Shown: positions 7,953 through 17,416, counted from the stretch's first letter. The stretch: DNA of 64,000 nucleotides from an uncultured Lachnospiraceae bacterium (GCA_949840915.1 CATKXY010000009.1:1-64000); one strand, 5' to 3'. The notes: a model not told the origin generated them from the sequence alone. Numbers and translations are program-made.

Positions 7953-8903
7953 TTATGCGTTTCTCAATTTAGCGATCAGTTCCCGCAGCCTGCGGTCCGT
8001 GACAAGCCTCAGGCCATGCCACAAGAGCTTAAACACCGCGATATGCCCTGCAGCATCCAGTTCTCCGGCCAGAACGGCACGCTCAAAATCCGGTGTGAGG
8101 ATCACCTGCTTTCCGAGCCAGGAACAGAACATGCCATAGACGCCGAACGCATATCCGGTAGTGTCCGGAGAGCCTGTCCCGAATCGAATGTCCGCCCGCA
8201 GCTTTCTGGGACGGATACTCTTTAATATTCTGCCGAGCCGCATCAGTGCATGATGTGCCAGACCTCTGGTATCCTCACATAAAAGAACCTCTTTGTAATA
8301 GGTAAAATTTTCCCATAGCTCTTTTATTCTAGCATATATTTTCTCGAATGTGTACCGTATTTTTTCTAACAGGCTCTGTTTCGGACGGGCTTCTTTCCCG
8401 GCTTGAGCCTTCTCTTTCCCGTATCCGCTGTCAGGACTCTTTGCTTCGTCCTTCCGGTCCTTTGCGGGTTCCGTTTTTGTTATTTTCCGTTCTGTCGTAT
8501 CTGCCTGCGCATCCGCCGCTTTAGCCTGTTTGTCCGTTTCCGTGCGGTTCTGTGATTCATGCGTCTTTCCGTCAGCTTTTGTGTGCTCTTTGGTCCCAAC
8601 ATCCTCTTTGCCGGAATCAAACAGCGTAAAACACAAAAGCTTCACCGTGACCGTACCCGGGTCGGGATACTGAAACCGCACCCGCAGAACACCCAACAGC
8701 CAGCCGGCCTTCACCGAAATGTGCATCAGCGGTGAAGCCGCCGGGGCCCCGGCTCCGTCCGGCACAGCCTCCTGCCTGTCCGCCTGCACCCGGTAAGTGA
8801 CGGGTACGAAGAGGACAAGCAGTATGGCTGATAACAGCACGCCCAGAAGCACCAGCAGCAGAATGCCCAAAATGCTGAGAATTTTCAATATGATTGTCAA
8901 CAT
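7953..8903 (-). CDS. DUF2953 domain membrane protein (YtfI-like)
   Basis: Protein of 316 residues with a long N-terminal hydrophobic helix (residues about 3-35), then a soluble beta-rich part and a very polar K/E/T/D-rich linker at about 105-175. The C-terminal domain resembles DUF2953: KIRYTFEKIYARIKELWENF, then RADIRFGTGSPDTTGYAFG and VILTPDFE. Function is unknown; partner of gerW in many sporulating Firmicutes. Its ATG overlaps the end of the upstream small gene by seven bases, implying coupled translation. Confidence 0.8.
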   Translation of the reverse strand: MLTIILKILSILGILLLVLLGVLLSAILLVLFVPVTYRVQADRQEAVPDGAGAPAASPLMHISVKAGWLLGVLRVRFQYPDPGTVTVKLLCFTLFDSGKEDVGTKEHTKADGKTHESQNRTETDKQAKAADAQADTTERKITKTEPAKDRKDEAKSPDSGYGKEKAQAGKEARPKQSLLEKIRYTFEKIYARIKELWENFTYYKEVLLCEDTRGLAHHALMRLGRILKSIRPRKLRADIRFGTGSPDTTGYAFGVYGMFCSWLGKQVILTPDFERAVLAGELDAAGHIAVFKLLWHGLRLVTDRRLRELIAKLRNA

Positions 8904-9220
8904 GTCAGGTACTCCTTCAGTCTGCAGTCTCCGCGTTCACACAGACACTCCCGGGTGATCCGCTCCACCAGCTTCAGAGCGTCCTTATAATCCCCGGCAA
9001 TTCCGATCACTTCCAGCGGATAGCTGTCATAAAAGTGCTGTCTGAGCTGTCTTGCGTCAAAGAACTCTAACTGATCCGCCTGATTTCGTGCAAAAGTCAA
9101 GACAAACACATTCGCCATAAGCGGATTTTTTACCAGTTTCTTTTTTATTTTATCCAGTTTTGTCTCCTTAATGCCCTCACCCAGGTACAGTTTGGGATAA
9201 AACGTCAGCATTCTCTCCAT
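8897..9220 (-). CDS. Conserved hypothetical protein, first gene of the gerW operon
   Basis: Protein of 107 residues with no signal peptide or membrane segment. It begins MERMLTFYPKLYLGEGI and ends in a cysteine-rich tail (ECLCERGDCRLKEYLTC) with four cysteines in the last 16 residues. The ATG follows GAGGAAATC. I do not recognise a named domain. It overlaps the DUF2953 gene by seven bases, so the two are translated together, and it probably belongs with spore or envelope functions by context only. Confidence 0.7.
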   Translation of the reverse strand: MERMLTFYPKLYLGEGIKETKLDKIKKKLVKNPLMANVFVLTFARNQADQLEFFDARQLRQHFYDSYPLEVIGIAGDYKDALKLVERITRECLCERGDCRLKEYLTC

Positions 9221-9288
9221 ACTGATTTCCTCAACAAACGATACATAGAGTCAGTATAGCATATATTTGGTACAAACACCATGGCAAA

Positions 9289-10248
9289 TCAAAAATAATT
9301 TTCCAGTCTGTAAGGGCCCTCCAAAACCTCGCGCCCCACATACAAACCATTATTTATGCCCACTTTCGTACACCATTTTACCAGTGTGATATATCCCTGC
9401 TCAATCTCCAGAGCCGTTATACAACGGGGATGCACACAGCTCCCGTCATTGAGATACATGGACTCTCCGGGCTTGGGCAGCACCGGCCTGTGCGTATGTC
9501 CCGCAACCAGGAGGATCCCCGCCTCGTCCGCCCAGGCGGACAGCCGTCGCTCAGTGGCCTTTTTGCGTTTGTAGTTCTTGGCGGCGCTGGTGGGATCCTG
9601 CACGCCTCCCAGCTCCAGTTTGCGCCACAGATGCCGTACCAGAAAACGTGTGAGGGGCCATAGCGTATCATTCATCAGATCTCCCTGATGCCCGTGCACC
9701 AGAAATATCTGATTTCCGGTGTCGGTCAGCTCGAACACGATCCCTTCCCTCACGGTAAGTCCCGGAAACAATTCCTGCTCACAGTCCCTGCTCTCATCGT
9801 AATACTGCTCATAGAACCGCTTCAGAAACCGGGGCTGTTCTTTCTTGCGGTCATGATTTCCGTACAGCATGATAAATCGGCCCTGACAGTAAAACCGGGA
9901 GAGAAGCCAGAAAATATTGCTGTGTGTCTGGATAATCGGTTGAATCCGCCGGTTCTCCCACAGCTCGTCACCGTCTCCCAGTTCCACATAGGTGAAGTTC
10001 CTGCAGTTATAGTAAGACAGCGCCGCGTAGACAAGATTCTGGTTATTCAGGAAATTGTCACCGTGGTTTCCCACGCCACGGTGACAATCGCTCATCAGTA
10101 CAATCCTGCTGTCCGTACCGATTCGTATCCTTTCTGCCTCACGATACAGGGCATTCAGGCGGCTTTGCGTACTCACCGCCGTCTCCTGCATTTCCCGGCA
10201 GGTATTCTGCTGAATCTGCCCAGCATGCGATAGAGCCTCGGGAAGCAC
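9289..10248 (-). CDS. Calcineurin-like metallophosphoesterase
   Basis: Two-metal phosphoesterase of up to 319 residues. The motif set is complete: SDCHRG near residue 53 (the D-x-H box, here DCH), ELGDGDELWE near 92, YGNHDRK near 128, LVHGHQGD and AGHTHRP. The layout is close to LpxH-like UDP-diacylglucosamine hydrolases, but a Gram-positive host without lipid A makes that substrate unlikely. The start is uncertain: a GTG at 10248 overlaps the preceding gene by 76 bases, while an ATG at 10191 would cut 19 residues, and neither has a strong ribosome binding site. The overlap suggests it is co-transcribed with the DUF4474 gene. Confidence 0.85.
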   Translation of the reverse strand: MLPEALSHAGQIQQNTCREMQETAVSTQSRLNALYREAERIRIGTDSRIVLMSDCHRGVGNHGDNFLNNQNLVYAALSYYNCRNFTYVELGDGDELWENRRIQPIIQTHSNIFWLLSRFYCQGRFIMLYGNHDRKKEQPRFLKRFYEQYYDESRDCEQELFPGLTVREGIVFELTDTGNQIFLVHGHQGDLMNDTLWPLTRFLVRHLWRKLELGGVQDPTSAAKNYKRKKATERRLSAWADEAGILLVAGHTHRPVLPKPGESMYLNDGSCVHPRCITALEIEQGYITLVKWCTKVGINNGLYVGREVLEGPYRLENYF

Positions 10249-11075
10249 ATGCCCAGATAATCCACTCTGTCGATGGTGCGCACAAAATATCTTGTGACGC
10301 GAAGGTATTTTTTGCAGTTATGCCGGTTTTTCCACTGTACCCACAGAACGCGCAGTCTGCAATGCCTCGGCTGCACGGTTCGGGGTCTTACAAAACAAAA
10401 GCTTACACGGGTGCCGCACAACCGGATTTCCTCCTTTGTATATCCCGCCTGAAGAAGGGCCTCATAAAAAGCATTCCGCATTCTGCAGTCAGGGAAGGTG
10501 ATGGATACGTCCATATGCAGCTCCTCTTTGCAGGAATATTCTCCCAGCACAAAGCCCGTGAGCCACCATGTCTGTGACTCGCGTACCGCCAGCATACGAT
10601 TCCGTTTTCTCAGAACAAAGCGCATGTTTAACATGGCCTCATCCGTGACACTGTGGTAAAAAAGCTTTTCGGGATGGTGCTCCGACATTTCATCCGATAC
10701 ATAGAAGCCGATCTCCGCACCGGAGGCCATACCGTATTGTCCCTTCCACAGTTCCAGAAGATAATTTCTTCCCTCATACGAAAAATACAACGGCTCGCAG
10801 TCGATGATCATGTTCATGCCGATGGCATGTTCGTCATAAATCCGTCCGTAGCCCATCTCCCGCTGCCACGCGTCTCTTGTCGAATAGAACAGATCACAGC
10901 AGATATCATATTGGAAGCCAAAAGGAAACAGTGCGTTGTTCAGATCCCTGCATTTTTCCTCGTCGGTGCGACAGCAGACTCTGCATCTCGCCCGATGCCT
11001 CCGGACGAGTATCCATATCACAATCAGGAGGATCAGCACCACAAGAATTCCTGCGGCAAGATACAAATATTTCAT
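10173..11075 (-). CDS. DUF4474-type membrane-anchored protein
   Basis: Protein of 300 residues with one N-terminal membrane helix (about residues 3-25) followed by a basic stretch RRHRARCRVCCR. The body carries a pattern I associate with DUF4474: GFQYDICCDLFYST, DAWQREMGYGRIYDE, IIDCEPLYFSYEGRNYLLE and WKGQYGMASGAEIGFY. The ATG at 11075 is preferred because GGAG lies six bases upstream; an in-frame ATG four codons earlier has none. The function of the domain is unknown. The C-terminus is unusually arginine-rich. It overlaps the phosphoesterase gene. Confidence 0.75.
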   Translation of the reverse strand: MKYLYLAAGILVVLILLIVIWILVRRHRARCRVCCRTDEEKCRDLNNALFPFGFQYDICCDLFYSTRDAWQREMGYGRIYDEHAIGMNMIIDCEPLYFSYEGRNYLLELWKGQYGMASGAEIGFYVSDEMSEHHPEKLFYHSVTDEAMLNMRFVLRKRNRMLAVRESQTWWLTGFVLGEYSCKEELHMDVSITFPDCRMRNAFYEALLQAGYTKEEIRLCGTRVSFCFVRPRTVQPRHCRLRVLWVQWKNRHNCKKYLRVTRYFVRTIDRVDYLGMCFPRLYRMLGRFSRIPAGKCRRRR

Positions 11076-11166
11076 AAGATACTCCATTCTTTTTTTATAA
11101 TATATTCAATCTGCTTTCTTTTGGTTTCATATTTCGACAGGAAAATCTATAATTTCCGAAATGATT

Positions 11167-11197
11167 AATGGGACGGCCTAAAAAACGCCGTCCCATT
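11167..11197 (-). terminator. Terminator-like hairpin overlapping the end of the Nudix gene
   Basis: AATGGGACGGC and GCCGTCCCATT form a perfect 11-bp stem with a nine-base loop that contains the stop codon of the Nudix gene. The U-tract lies in the loop side of the minus strand and the 3-prime flank is only AATCATTTC, so termination efficiency is uncertain. Confidence 0.6.
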
Positions 11198-11624
11198 TTC
11201 CTTTTCTGCGCAGATCCTGATACCCGCTGTATGCCTGTTCCAGGATTTGTTTCTCGTTGGCAAATTTCAAGAGATGCCATGCCTCATGATATTTATAATA
11301 GCCTGAATCCAAAAAGAATTCCTCTCTCTGCGGCCTGCTGTGATAATTCTCCGCAGACATCAGATACCAGTGAACCTCCTTCTCCACTGTATCTTCGGGC
11401 ACTGCGAAAGAATAAACGCTTCGCCCGATATATTTGACAATCTCGGCTCTTACACCCGTCTCCTCCCGCACTTCCCTGAGAGCTGTCTCAGGATACTCCT
11501 CTCCCGGTTCAACCGTTCCCTTCGGCAGCACCCATCCGTCATATTTATTTTTGTAGTTTTTATACAACAGCAAAATCTTTCCCCGGAAAATGACAATGCC
11601 GCCGCAGCTGACCGTCTCTATCAT
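11178..11624 (-). CDS. Nudix hydrolase
   Basis: Nudix enzyme of 148 residues that would cleave a nucleoside diphosphate linked to some other moiety. The Nudix box is complete: G-x5-E-x7-REVREETGV, running from GTVEPGEEYPETALREVREE near residues 36-55, which supplies the catalytic Mg-binding glutamates. LPKG directly before it is typical of the MutT/Ap4A subgroup. Its ATG overlaps the PBP stop codon by four bases (ATGA), so translation is coupled and it is the last gene of the zapA / U32 / FtsW / PBP unit. The final codons lie inside the terminator-like hairpin. The substrate cannot be inferred. Confidence 0.92.
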   Translation of the reverse strand: MIETVSCGGIVIFRGKILLLYKNYKNKYDGWVLPKGTVEPGEEYPETALREVREETGVRAEIVKYIGRSVYSFAVPEDTVEKEVHWYLMSAENYHSRPQREEFFLDSGYYKYHEAWHLLKFANEKQILEQAYSGYQDLRRKGKWDGVF

Positions 11625-13114
11625 TGTGCAACCTCCTGCGATATCACAGCCTTTTCCCGAAAGTACGCGTCAAACAATCTTCTGGCTATGGGAACTGCGT
11701 AATCGCCTCCCGATCCTGCGCCCTCCACTATAATGGTGACGCACACTTCCGGATCTTCCACAGGAGCAAATCCCGTAAACCATGCATGACTGTCGCCCTT
11801 TACATTATTATACTCGGCGGAGCCGGTTTTACCCGCCGCCGTGTAATCCAGACCTTTTAATTTGGTGGCAGTACCGTTTTCCACTACAGAAGTCATCAGC
11901 CCGCTCAAAAGCCCTGCTTCCTCCTCGGTCATCAGACGTCCGTATGAGGAGGGTTTAAAGCTTTTTACCACAGAACCTGCATCATTTTCCACACGGTCGA
12001 TCACATAGGGTTTCATCAAAGTCCCCTTGTTGGCGATAGCGCAGGTGAGCATATTCAGATGGATGGGTGTGATCTGCGTCCTGCCCTGTCCGATGGAGGT
12101 CTGAATCATGGCGTCCTCAGTCATTTCCCCGGAAACTTCCGCCATGCTCTTTGCATAGTTGAGCGTAAGAGGCAGCTCTTTCCCAAAGAGCAGATCGTCC
12201 AGAGTGGACTGGAATTTCTCCCGGTCCAGCAGCATACCGATATTTGCAAAAGAAGAATTACAGGACTTGGCAAAGGAGCTCTCAAATCCCACCGTCCCGT
12301 GATTGGTCCCGTGATAACAGTTGATCCTGCTCTCTCCGCGGCGGTAGGAACCGTTGCACTGATAACTGTAGCTGTTATAGCTTTTGGGATTCTCCCGGAA
12401 ATATTCCAGTGCCGTAATGATCTTAAAGGTGGACCCGGGAGGATAGAGTCCCTGCGTGGCACGATTTAAGAGCACAGAGCTGTTTTCGTCCTCCAGCAGA
12501 TCCTCCCATATTTCACTGATCTCATTGGGATCAAAGTCAGGATGTGAGATCAACGCCAGCACCCTGCCGGTGGATACTTCCGTCACAATCACCGCCCCTT
12601 TATAGATGCTCAGCTGTTCGTCCGCCACCTGCTGAATCTGTACATCCAGCGTGGTATAGACATTGTCACCCGGATTTTTGACCCCGGCCATATCATTTGC
12701 CACTTTGTTGTTGATGGAAGTGTTGGTATTGATGAGATAATAATTGGCCATAGCCTCCACTCCCATGCGTCCCTGTGTGGAGTAACCCACGATGTGGGAA
12801 AACAGATTTGAAAAAGGATAGACTCTGGTCTCGTTCTGCCCCTCATCCATTACCGTCTCCGCCAGCACTTCACCGTCCCTGGAATAGATGCTTCCGCGGT
12901 AGTTTCTGGACAACAGGATTTCCTGGCGGGAATTATAACTGTTGTTGATCATATCCTGTTCGCTGGTGGCCACAAAATGCACCAGATACACGGACATACA
13001 CAAAAAGAGCACACCAAACAGGCACATGGTCAGCACAATCTCATGGAAATTGTTCACACGTTTTTTTCTTCTGCTCTTTTTTCCGACGCGTTTAATGCCT
13101 TCCTGTTCTGCCAC
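11621..13114 (-). CDS. Penicillin-binding protein 2 / FtsI-type transpeptidase
   Basis: Class B penicillin-binding protein, 497 residues: a membrane-anchored DD-transpeptidase that cross-links peptidoglycan. There is one N-terminal membrane helix (about 25-50) after a basic cytoplasmic tail, a short dimerisation region, and the transpeptidase domain with all three active-site boxes: STFK (PPGSTFKI near residue 225), SCN (near 280) and KTG (AAGKTGSAE near 430). It is shorter than FtsI or PBP2, like the PbpA type paired with a cognate SEDS glycosyltransferase. The GTG start has AAGGAGGGG six bases upstream and overlaps the FtsW/RodA gene by 23 bases. A division, elongation or spore role cannot be decided. 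Confidence 0.93.
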   Translation of the reverse strand: MAEQEGIKRVGKKSRRKKRVNNFHEIVLTMCLFGVLFLCMSVYLVHFVATSEQDMINNSYNSRQEILLSRNYRGSIYSRDGEVLAETVMDEGQNETRVYPFSNLFSHIVGYSTQGRMGVEAMANYYLINTNTSINNKVANDMAGVKNPGDNVYTTLDVQIQQVADEQLSIYKGAVIVTEVSTGRVLALISHPDFDPNEISEIWEDLLEDENSSVLLNRATQGLYPPGSTFKIITALEYFRENPKSYNSYSYQCNGSYRRGESRINCYHGTNHGTVGFESSFAKSCNSSFANIGMLLDREKFQSTLDDLLFGKELPLTLNYAKSMAEVSGEMTEDAMIQTSIGQGRTQITPIHLNMLTCAIANKGTLMKPYVIDRVENDAGSVVKSFKPSSYGRLMTEEEAGLLSGLMTSVVENGTATKLKGLDYTAAGKTGSAEYNNVKGDSHAWFTGFAPVEDPEVCVTIIVEGAGSGGDYAVPIARRLFDAYFREKAVISQEVAQ

Positions 13115-14477
13115 TGTGTGCCCCTCCTTCCTGCTCCAGCCGAATATAGATTCCCTGAATGATAAAGAACATCATCATGGTACTCATCACAGAACTTCCC
13201 CCATAGCTGATAAAAGGAAGCGTCACACCTGTGAGAGGAATAAACTTGATCCCTCCGCCTATTGTGAGGAATATCTGAAAAATATACATAGCGCCGATGC
13301 CATAGACGATCAGCTGATAAAAACGGTCATTGATGCGCAGGGCGATCTGCATGATGGTGATAAAACAGCTCACGCACACCAGAATCAGACAGATACCGAA
13401 GACGACTCCCAGCTCCTCGCAGATCGAAGAAAAAATAAAGTCCGCAGAGACAAACGGGATCACATTGGGATCGCCCTTTAACAGTCCCATCCCAAACCAG
13501 CTTCCGCTGCCCACTGCAAAGAGCGACTGCGTGATCTGATACCCCTGATTATCAATATAGCTCCAGGGATTCTGCCATGCAAGCACACGGACGCGCACAT
13601 GGGCAAACAGCCGGTAGGCCGCCACCGCGGCGCCGCTTCCACCCAGGACTCCTGTCAGGAGATACAGATAATTTCTGGTGGCCACAAATACCATCAGTAC
13701 ATAGGCTATAAAGAAAATCAACGCTCCCCCCAGATCCTTGGAGAGTACCAGCACGATCACATGGATGCCCGCCAGCACTGCGGTCAGCGCCACCCTCAGA
13801 AACGAAGTATCCTCCCAGAGTGCCCCGGCAAGGAAAAAGATAAAAATAATCTTTACAAACTCCGAGGGCTGAAAGGATAATCCCGCGATCTCAACGGAAA
13901 TATTGGACCCCCTCGTCACCTCGCCCATGATCAGCACCGCGCTCAGCAGCACGATCCCCACCGCCGCATAGAGCCAGGTAATCCTTTTGAGAAAACGCAC
14001 CCTGCTGAAAATAAACGGGATCAGCAGAGAAACGATCAGCGAGACCAGCACGATCACATACTGCTTAATGGCCCGCAGATAGGAAAGCCTGGAGATCATC
14101 ATCAGTCCAATGCCGAGCAGCATACACATATTGTTCAAAAGCTGCCTGTTGCAATTCTCATAGATGGCAGGCACCAGCAATAAAACCGCCAGCAGAAAAA
14201 CCTCAACAAATGCAAACAGGAACAGATAGAGCACACTGTTGCTGTACGCGCCCGTGCTGCTCTCCTCAAACAGATAGGTCACGCTGCCGCGGCTGACCAG
14301 GATCAGATTTACAAAACACAGCGTCTGTATCAGAAACATCAGAATATTCTGAATCACATACACCGGACGCTTACCTCCATCCCCCGCATAGCGGAATGCA
14401 TAGAGACAGCTAATCGTATACAGCACCATCATACCGCATATAAAATATTTGGATAACTCAACAATGTATTCACCCAT
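13092..14477 (-). CDS. FtsW/RodA/SpoVE family SEDS glycosyltransferase
   Basis: Polytopic SEDS protein of 461 residues, which polymerises lipid II into glycan strands. About ten hydrophobic helices are visible. Signature segments include FQPSEFVKIIFIFFLAG near 205, LSKDLGGALIFF near 245, FVSADFIFSSICEELG near 345 and the final LPFISYGGSS near 430. It lies three bases after the U32 gene and overlaps the PBP gene, the classical SEDS-PBP enzyme pair. Which cell-cycle process it serves (division, elongation, sporulation) is not decided by sequence. GGAG lies seven bases before the ATG. Confidence 0.95.
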   Translation of the reverse strand: MGEYIVELSKYFICGMMVLYTISCLYAFRYAGDGGKRPVYVIQNILMFLIQTLCFVNLILVSRGSVTYLFEESSTGAYSNSVLYLFLFAFVEVFLLAVLLLVPAIYENCNRQLLNNMCMLLGIGLMMISRLSYLRAIKQYVIVLVSLIVSLLIPFIFSRVRFLKRITWLYAAVGIVLLSAVLIMGEVTRGSNISVEIAGLSFQPSEFVKIIFIFFLAGALWEDTSFLRVALTAVLAGIHVIVLVLSKDLGGALIFFIAYVLMVFVATRNYLYLLTGVLGGSGAAVAAYRLFAHVRVRVLAWQNPWSYIDNQGYQITQSLFAVGSGSWFGMGLLKGDPNVIPFVSADFIFSSICEELGVVFGICLILVCVSCFITIMQIALRINDRFYQLIVYGIGAMYIFQIFLTIGGGIKFIPLTGVTLPFISYGGSSVMSTMMMFFIIQGIYIRLEQEGGAHSGRTGRH

Positions 14478-14480
14478 GTT

Positions 14481-16835
14481 TTACTCCGCTCCCCGTTTTT
14501 CGTGTCCGGTAGTGTACGCCCCGAAAGGTCTCTCCCCCCAGGCCCCGTCTGTGAAATACCGCAGGATCTTTGCGGTCTCCTCTCCGTCCTCTATTGTAAA
14601 ATCCAGTCTGAAGTCCACTGTGCCGCGCCATTTGGAAAGCTCCGCATGGAGTGACAGCGGCAGACTGTTATAAATGATATTCATGCAATGTCTGCAGTTT
14701 TTGAGCACAGGAAACCGCATCCCCCTGCGGTCCTCCAGAAAACAGATCTCCGGTTCCCTGTCTCCGCTGCAGCCGTCTATGGTGTTGAACACACAGTTGG
14801 CTGTAATCATGAGCGGAATGCGCCCATAGACCACCTTCTCACAACACATCTTCTTGCGCGCAGCTTCCGATCCGGCCGTCTCCTGCGCTTTTGCCCCAAT
14901 TCCCTCCAGCAGTCTGTGTTGATCGGATGCTCTGAGTTCAAAAGGGAGGCAAAATCCGTCCAGCCCGGCAAAAGAATCCTCGCCTTCTTCTGCACTCAGG
15001 GCTTCGAGACTCTCCCGGTTCCATATATAGAGTCCTGCGTCCCCGTACACCATAGGGGAAAGGGCGTCCCGTCCCTGATCGGATGAAAGATCTTCCTCGG
15101 CGCCGGACGCCGCAGAGGTCATGGAAGTGAGAAATCCGAGTCCGTCCACGGAACGCACCAAAAATCCCTTGATCAGATCGTTGTTTTGAACATAGATATC
15201 CCACAGCTCTTCCAGATACGCTTCATCGCTGTTACGGATCACGGGAGGCAGAGCGATCGCCAATTCACAGCGGTGATCCGCCAGTCCCCGGAGTTTACTT
15301 TGTAGCTCCTGCTTCTCCTCCAGTTTGTAGACCAGTCCTGCCTCCAGATAGACTCTGGATAGTTTCCCGCTGTCCGAGACGAGTTGTGTCAGAGCATCCA
15401 GCTGACATTCCGTGCGCACGAGCGCATGGAATGTCCCGCACCGGGACCGGCTCCATCCGGCTTTTTCTGCCCGCGGGGAGCTGTCCGCCGCATCGCTTTG
15501 CGCATGACTGTTTTGAATATGCCGATATTGCTCCCGGACCATAAGCTCTTCAAGCATGTGTACGGCTTGTCTGCGGAGATCATTTATGGCCTTCAGGGGA
15601 TAAAATGCATTTTCATCCAGAGTCAGTTCCGGCTTATCTGCTGAGAACACGGTGTCTCCAAGCTTTCCGAGCTGCCTGCGCACATTCTCCTCTGTGATGG
15701 GCTGTTTTACCGCCGCGGAAACCGTCTCTCCCTCCACAGTGACCTGCAGCGGCGTCATTCCGGAATTTGCAGGTTCCGGAACTTTAAGTGTCAGCTGTGC
15801 CGGAGCGCCGACCTTGAATTTTGCCGAGATCTTGATCTCCATGCGCGGACGCTGCCGCAGATAACGCGCTCTGATCTCCTCGAGAAGCGCATCGTCACAG
15901 CCGCTGTAGGAAGGACTTGCAAGCGTCACCATATCCCTGCCGTTGTGGCGGTAATAATAACCGTCCTGTCTGTCACTGCGAATATAGAGTCCTGCCAGAG
16001 CCTCCATATCCTCCTTCGCTACACTGCAGTCCCCGCCCGCATAATATTTATCGATATATTTGCGGTAAATTGCCGTAACTCCCGCCGTGTATTCCGGCTT
16101 TTTCATACGGCCCTCTATCTTGAGGGAATCGATACCCGCCCCGATGAGCTCCGGTAAGTGTTCTATGGTACACATATCCTTCAGGCTTAAGGGATAGCAT
16201 TCCTCCGTGACGCGCATTCCGCGCTCCACACGGTAGGGAAGCCGGCAGGGCTGGGCACAGCGGCCTCTGTTGCCGCTTCTTCCGCCCAGAATACTGCTGA
16301 AAAGGCATTGTCCGGAGTAGCAATAGCACATTGCTCCGTGGATAAAGGTCTCTACCTGAAGGCCAGTGGACTCCTTCAGTTCCCGAATCTCGCCGAGACT
16401 GAGCTCTCTGGCGGGCACCACCCGCACGGCCCCCATTTTTCGGAATATTTCTGCGCCATAACGGCTGGCCACCGCAGCCTGTGTGCTCACATGGAGTTCC
16501 AGGCCGGGAAAATGTTTCCTGATAAAAGAAAACACACCGATATCCTGAACGATTACCCCGTCCAGTCCCGCCTCATACAACGGCCGCAGATAGGGAAAAA
16601 GCTCTTCCATCTCAGGATCTTTGATCAGCGTGTTAACGGTCAGATAGACGCGCCGGCCCCAGATATGAGCGTATCGGATGCATTCAAGCAGTTCCTCCTC
16701 TGTGAAATTGTCAGCATACGCCCGTGCGCCATAGCGGCTGCCTCCCAGATACACAGCGTCCGCCCCGGCGCAGACTGCGCCGTAAAACCCTTCGGGATTA
16801 CCCGCAGGGGCCAGAAGCTCAACCCTTCGCTTCAT
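14481..16835 (-). CDS. U32 family protein with DUF3656-like region (RlhA/TrhP type)
   Basis: Large U32-family protein of 784 residues. The N-terminal third carries the family core ELLAPAGNPEGFYGAVCAGAD and the cysteine cluster CYCYSGQCLFSS ... GGRSGNRGRCAQPCRLPYR around residues 170-205, which in related proteins holds an Fe-S cluster. Bacterial members hydroxylate RNA bases (RlhA on 23S rRNA C2501, TrhP on tRNA U34) rather than acting as proteases. A later Cys pair (CRHCMN) lies near 730. The start is the ATG at 16835, with GAGGAAG upstream; the in-frame ORF extends further but without a ribosome binding site. It lies between zapA and the FtsW/RodA gene. Confidence 0.88.
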   Translation of the reverse strand: MKRRVELLAPAGNPEGFYGAVCAGADAVYLGGSRYGARAYADNFTEEELLECIRYAHIWGRRVYLTVNTLIKDPEMEELFPYLRPLYEAGLDGVIVQDIGVFSFIRKHFPGLELHVSTQAAVASRYGAEIFRKMGAVRVVPARELSLGEIRELKESTGLQVETFIHGAMCYCYSGQCLFSSILGGRSGNRGRCAQPCRLPYRVERGMRVTEECYPLSLKDMCTIEHLPELIGAGIDSLKIEGRMKKPEYTAGVTAIYRKYIDKYYAGGDCSVAKEDMEALAGLYIRSDRQDGYYYRHNGRDMVTLASPSYSGCDDALLEEIRARYLRQRPRMEIKISAKFKVGAPAQLTLKVPEPANSGMTPLQVTVEGETVSAAVKQPITEENVRRQLGKLGDTVFSADKPELTLDENAFYPLKAINDLRRQAVHMLEELMVREQYRHIQNSHAQSDAADSSPRAEKAGWSRSRCGTFHALVRTECQLDALTQLVSDSGKLSRVYLEAGLVYKLEEKQELQSKLRGLADHRCELAIALPPVIRNSDEAYLEELWDIYVQNNDLIKGFLVRSVDGLGFLTSMTSAASGAEEDLSSDQGRDALSPMVYGDAGLYIWNRESLEALSAEEGEDSFAGLDGFCLPFELRASDQHRLLEGIGAKAQETAGSEAARKKMCCEKVVYGRIPLMITANCVFNTIDGCSGDREPEICFLEDRRGMRFPVLKNCRHCMNIIYNSLPLSLHAELSKWRGTVDFRLDFTIEDGEETAKILRYFTDGAWGERPFGAYTTGHEKRGAE

Positions 16836-16891
16836 CTGCTCTTCCTCATAAACAAAACGCAAGGCTGCCCTGTACGGACAGCCAAGCAATC

Positions 16892-17308
16892 CTATTTCCG
16901 GTCTTCTTTTTTATTTTTCAGCTCTGTCTCCAAACGTACGATCCTCTTGGCGCTTTCATTAGCCCCGTCCTGAAGCTCCTTGATCCTGCCCTCGGAAGTT
17001 TCCAGCTTGATCTGCGCCGAGATCAGATCATGTTTGAGGCTGTAAAGCTCCTTCTCCTTGTTCTGCAATTCTTCCTCCAGAACGCTGATCTGTTTCTTTG
17101 CCTTAAAGAAATCGTCAGCGATATTTAATTGCAACAGGACATTCTGCATATCCATAGGCTGACGTTTAAAGCTGTCTACTTTGCCGTATTCATTGATCTT
17201 ATTATTAATGTAGGAGGCCACCTTCTGCAGGTATTCCTCGCTCTCGTTGCCGCTCAGGGTAAACACCTTTCCCCCGATTATCACTTCCGTATCTGTTCTG
17301 GATGACAT
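16892..17308 (-). CDS. zapA: Cell division protein ZapA
   Basis: ZapA-family protein, 138 residues, which bundles FtsZ filaments at the division site. The N-terminal domain EVIIGGKVFTLSGNESEEYLQKVASYINNKI is typical. It is followed by a long coiled coil (about residues 60-135), longer than in E. coli. The ATG at 17308 has AGAGGTG upstream; in-frame codons before it do not. It is the first gene after a consensus promoter (17388-17416) and is followed by the U32, SEDS, PBP and Nudix genes. Confidence 0.92.
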   Translation of the reverse strand: MSSRTDTEVIIGGKVFTLSGNESEEYLQKVASYINNKINEYGKVDSFKRQPMDMQNVLLQLNIADDFFKAKKQISVLEEELQNKEKELYSLKHDLISAQIKLETSEGRIKELQDGANESAKRIVRLETELKNKKEDRK

Positions 17309-17387
17309 TACACACCTCTTTTGCAATCCTGGTCCGCAATCCAAACTACAATATCTGTCCCCGAAACCAATTTATAATACAACATCT

Positions 17388-17416
17388 ATTATATATCAGA
17401 TTGCATCTACAGGCAA
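17388..17416 (-). promoter_or_regulatory. SigA-type promoter of the zapA operon
   Basis: On the minus strand: TTGCCT (17411-17416), 17-base spacer, TATAAT (17388-17393). It lies about 80 bases before the zapA start. Confidence 0.8.
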
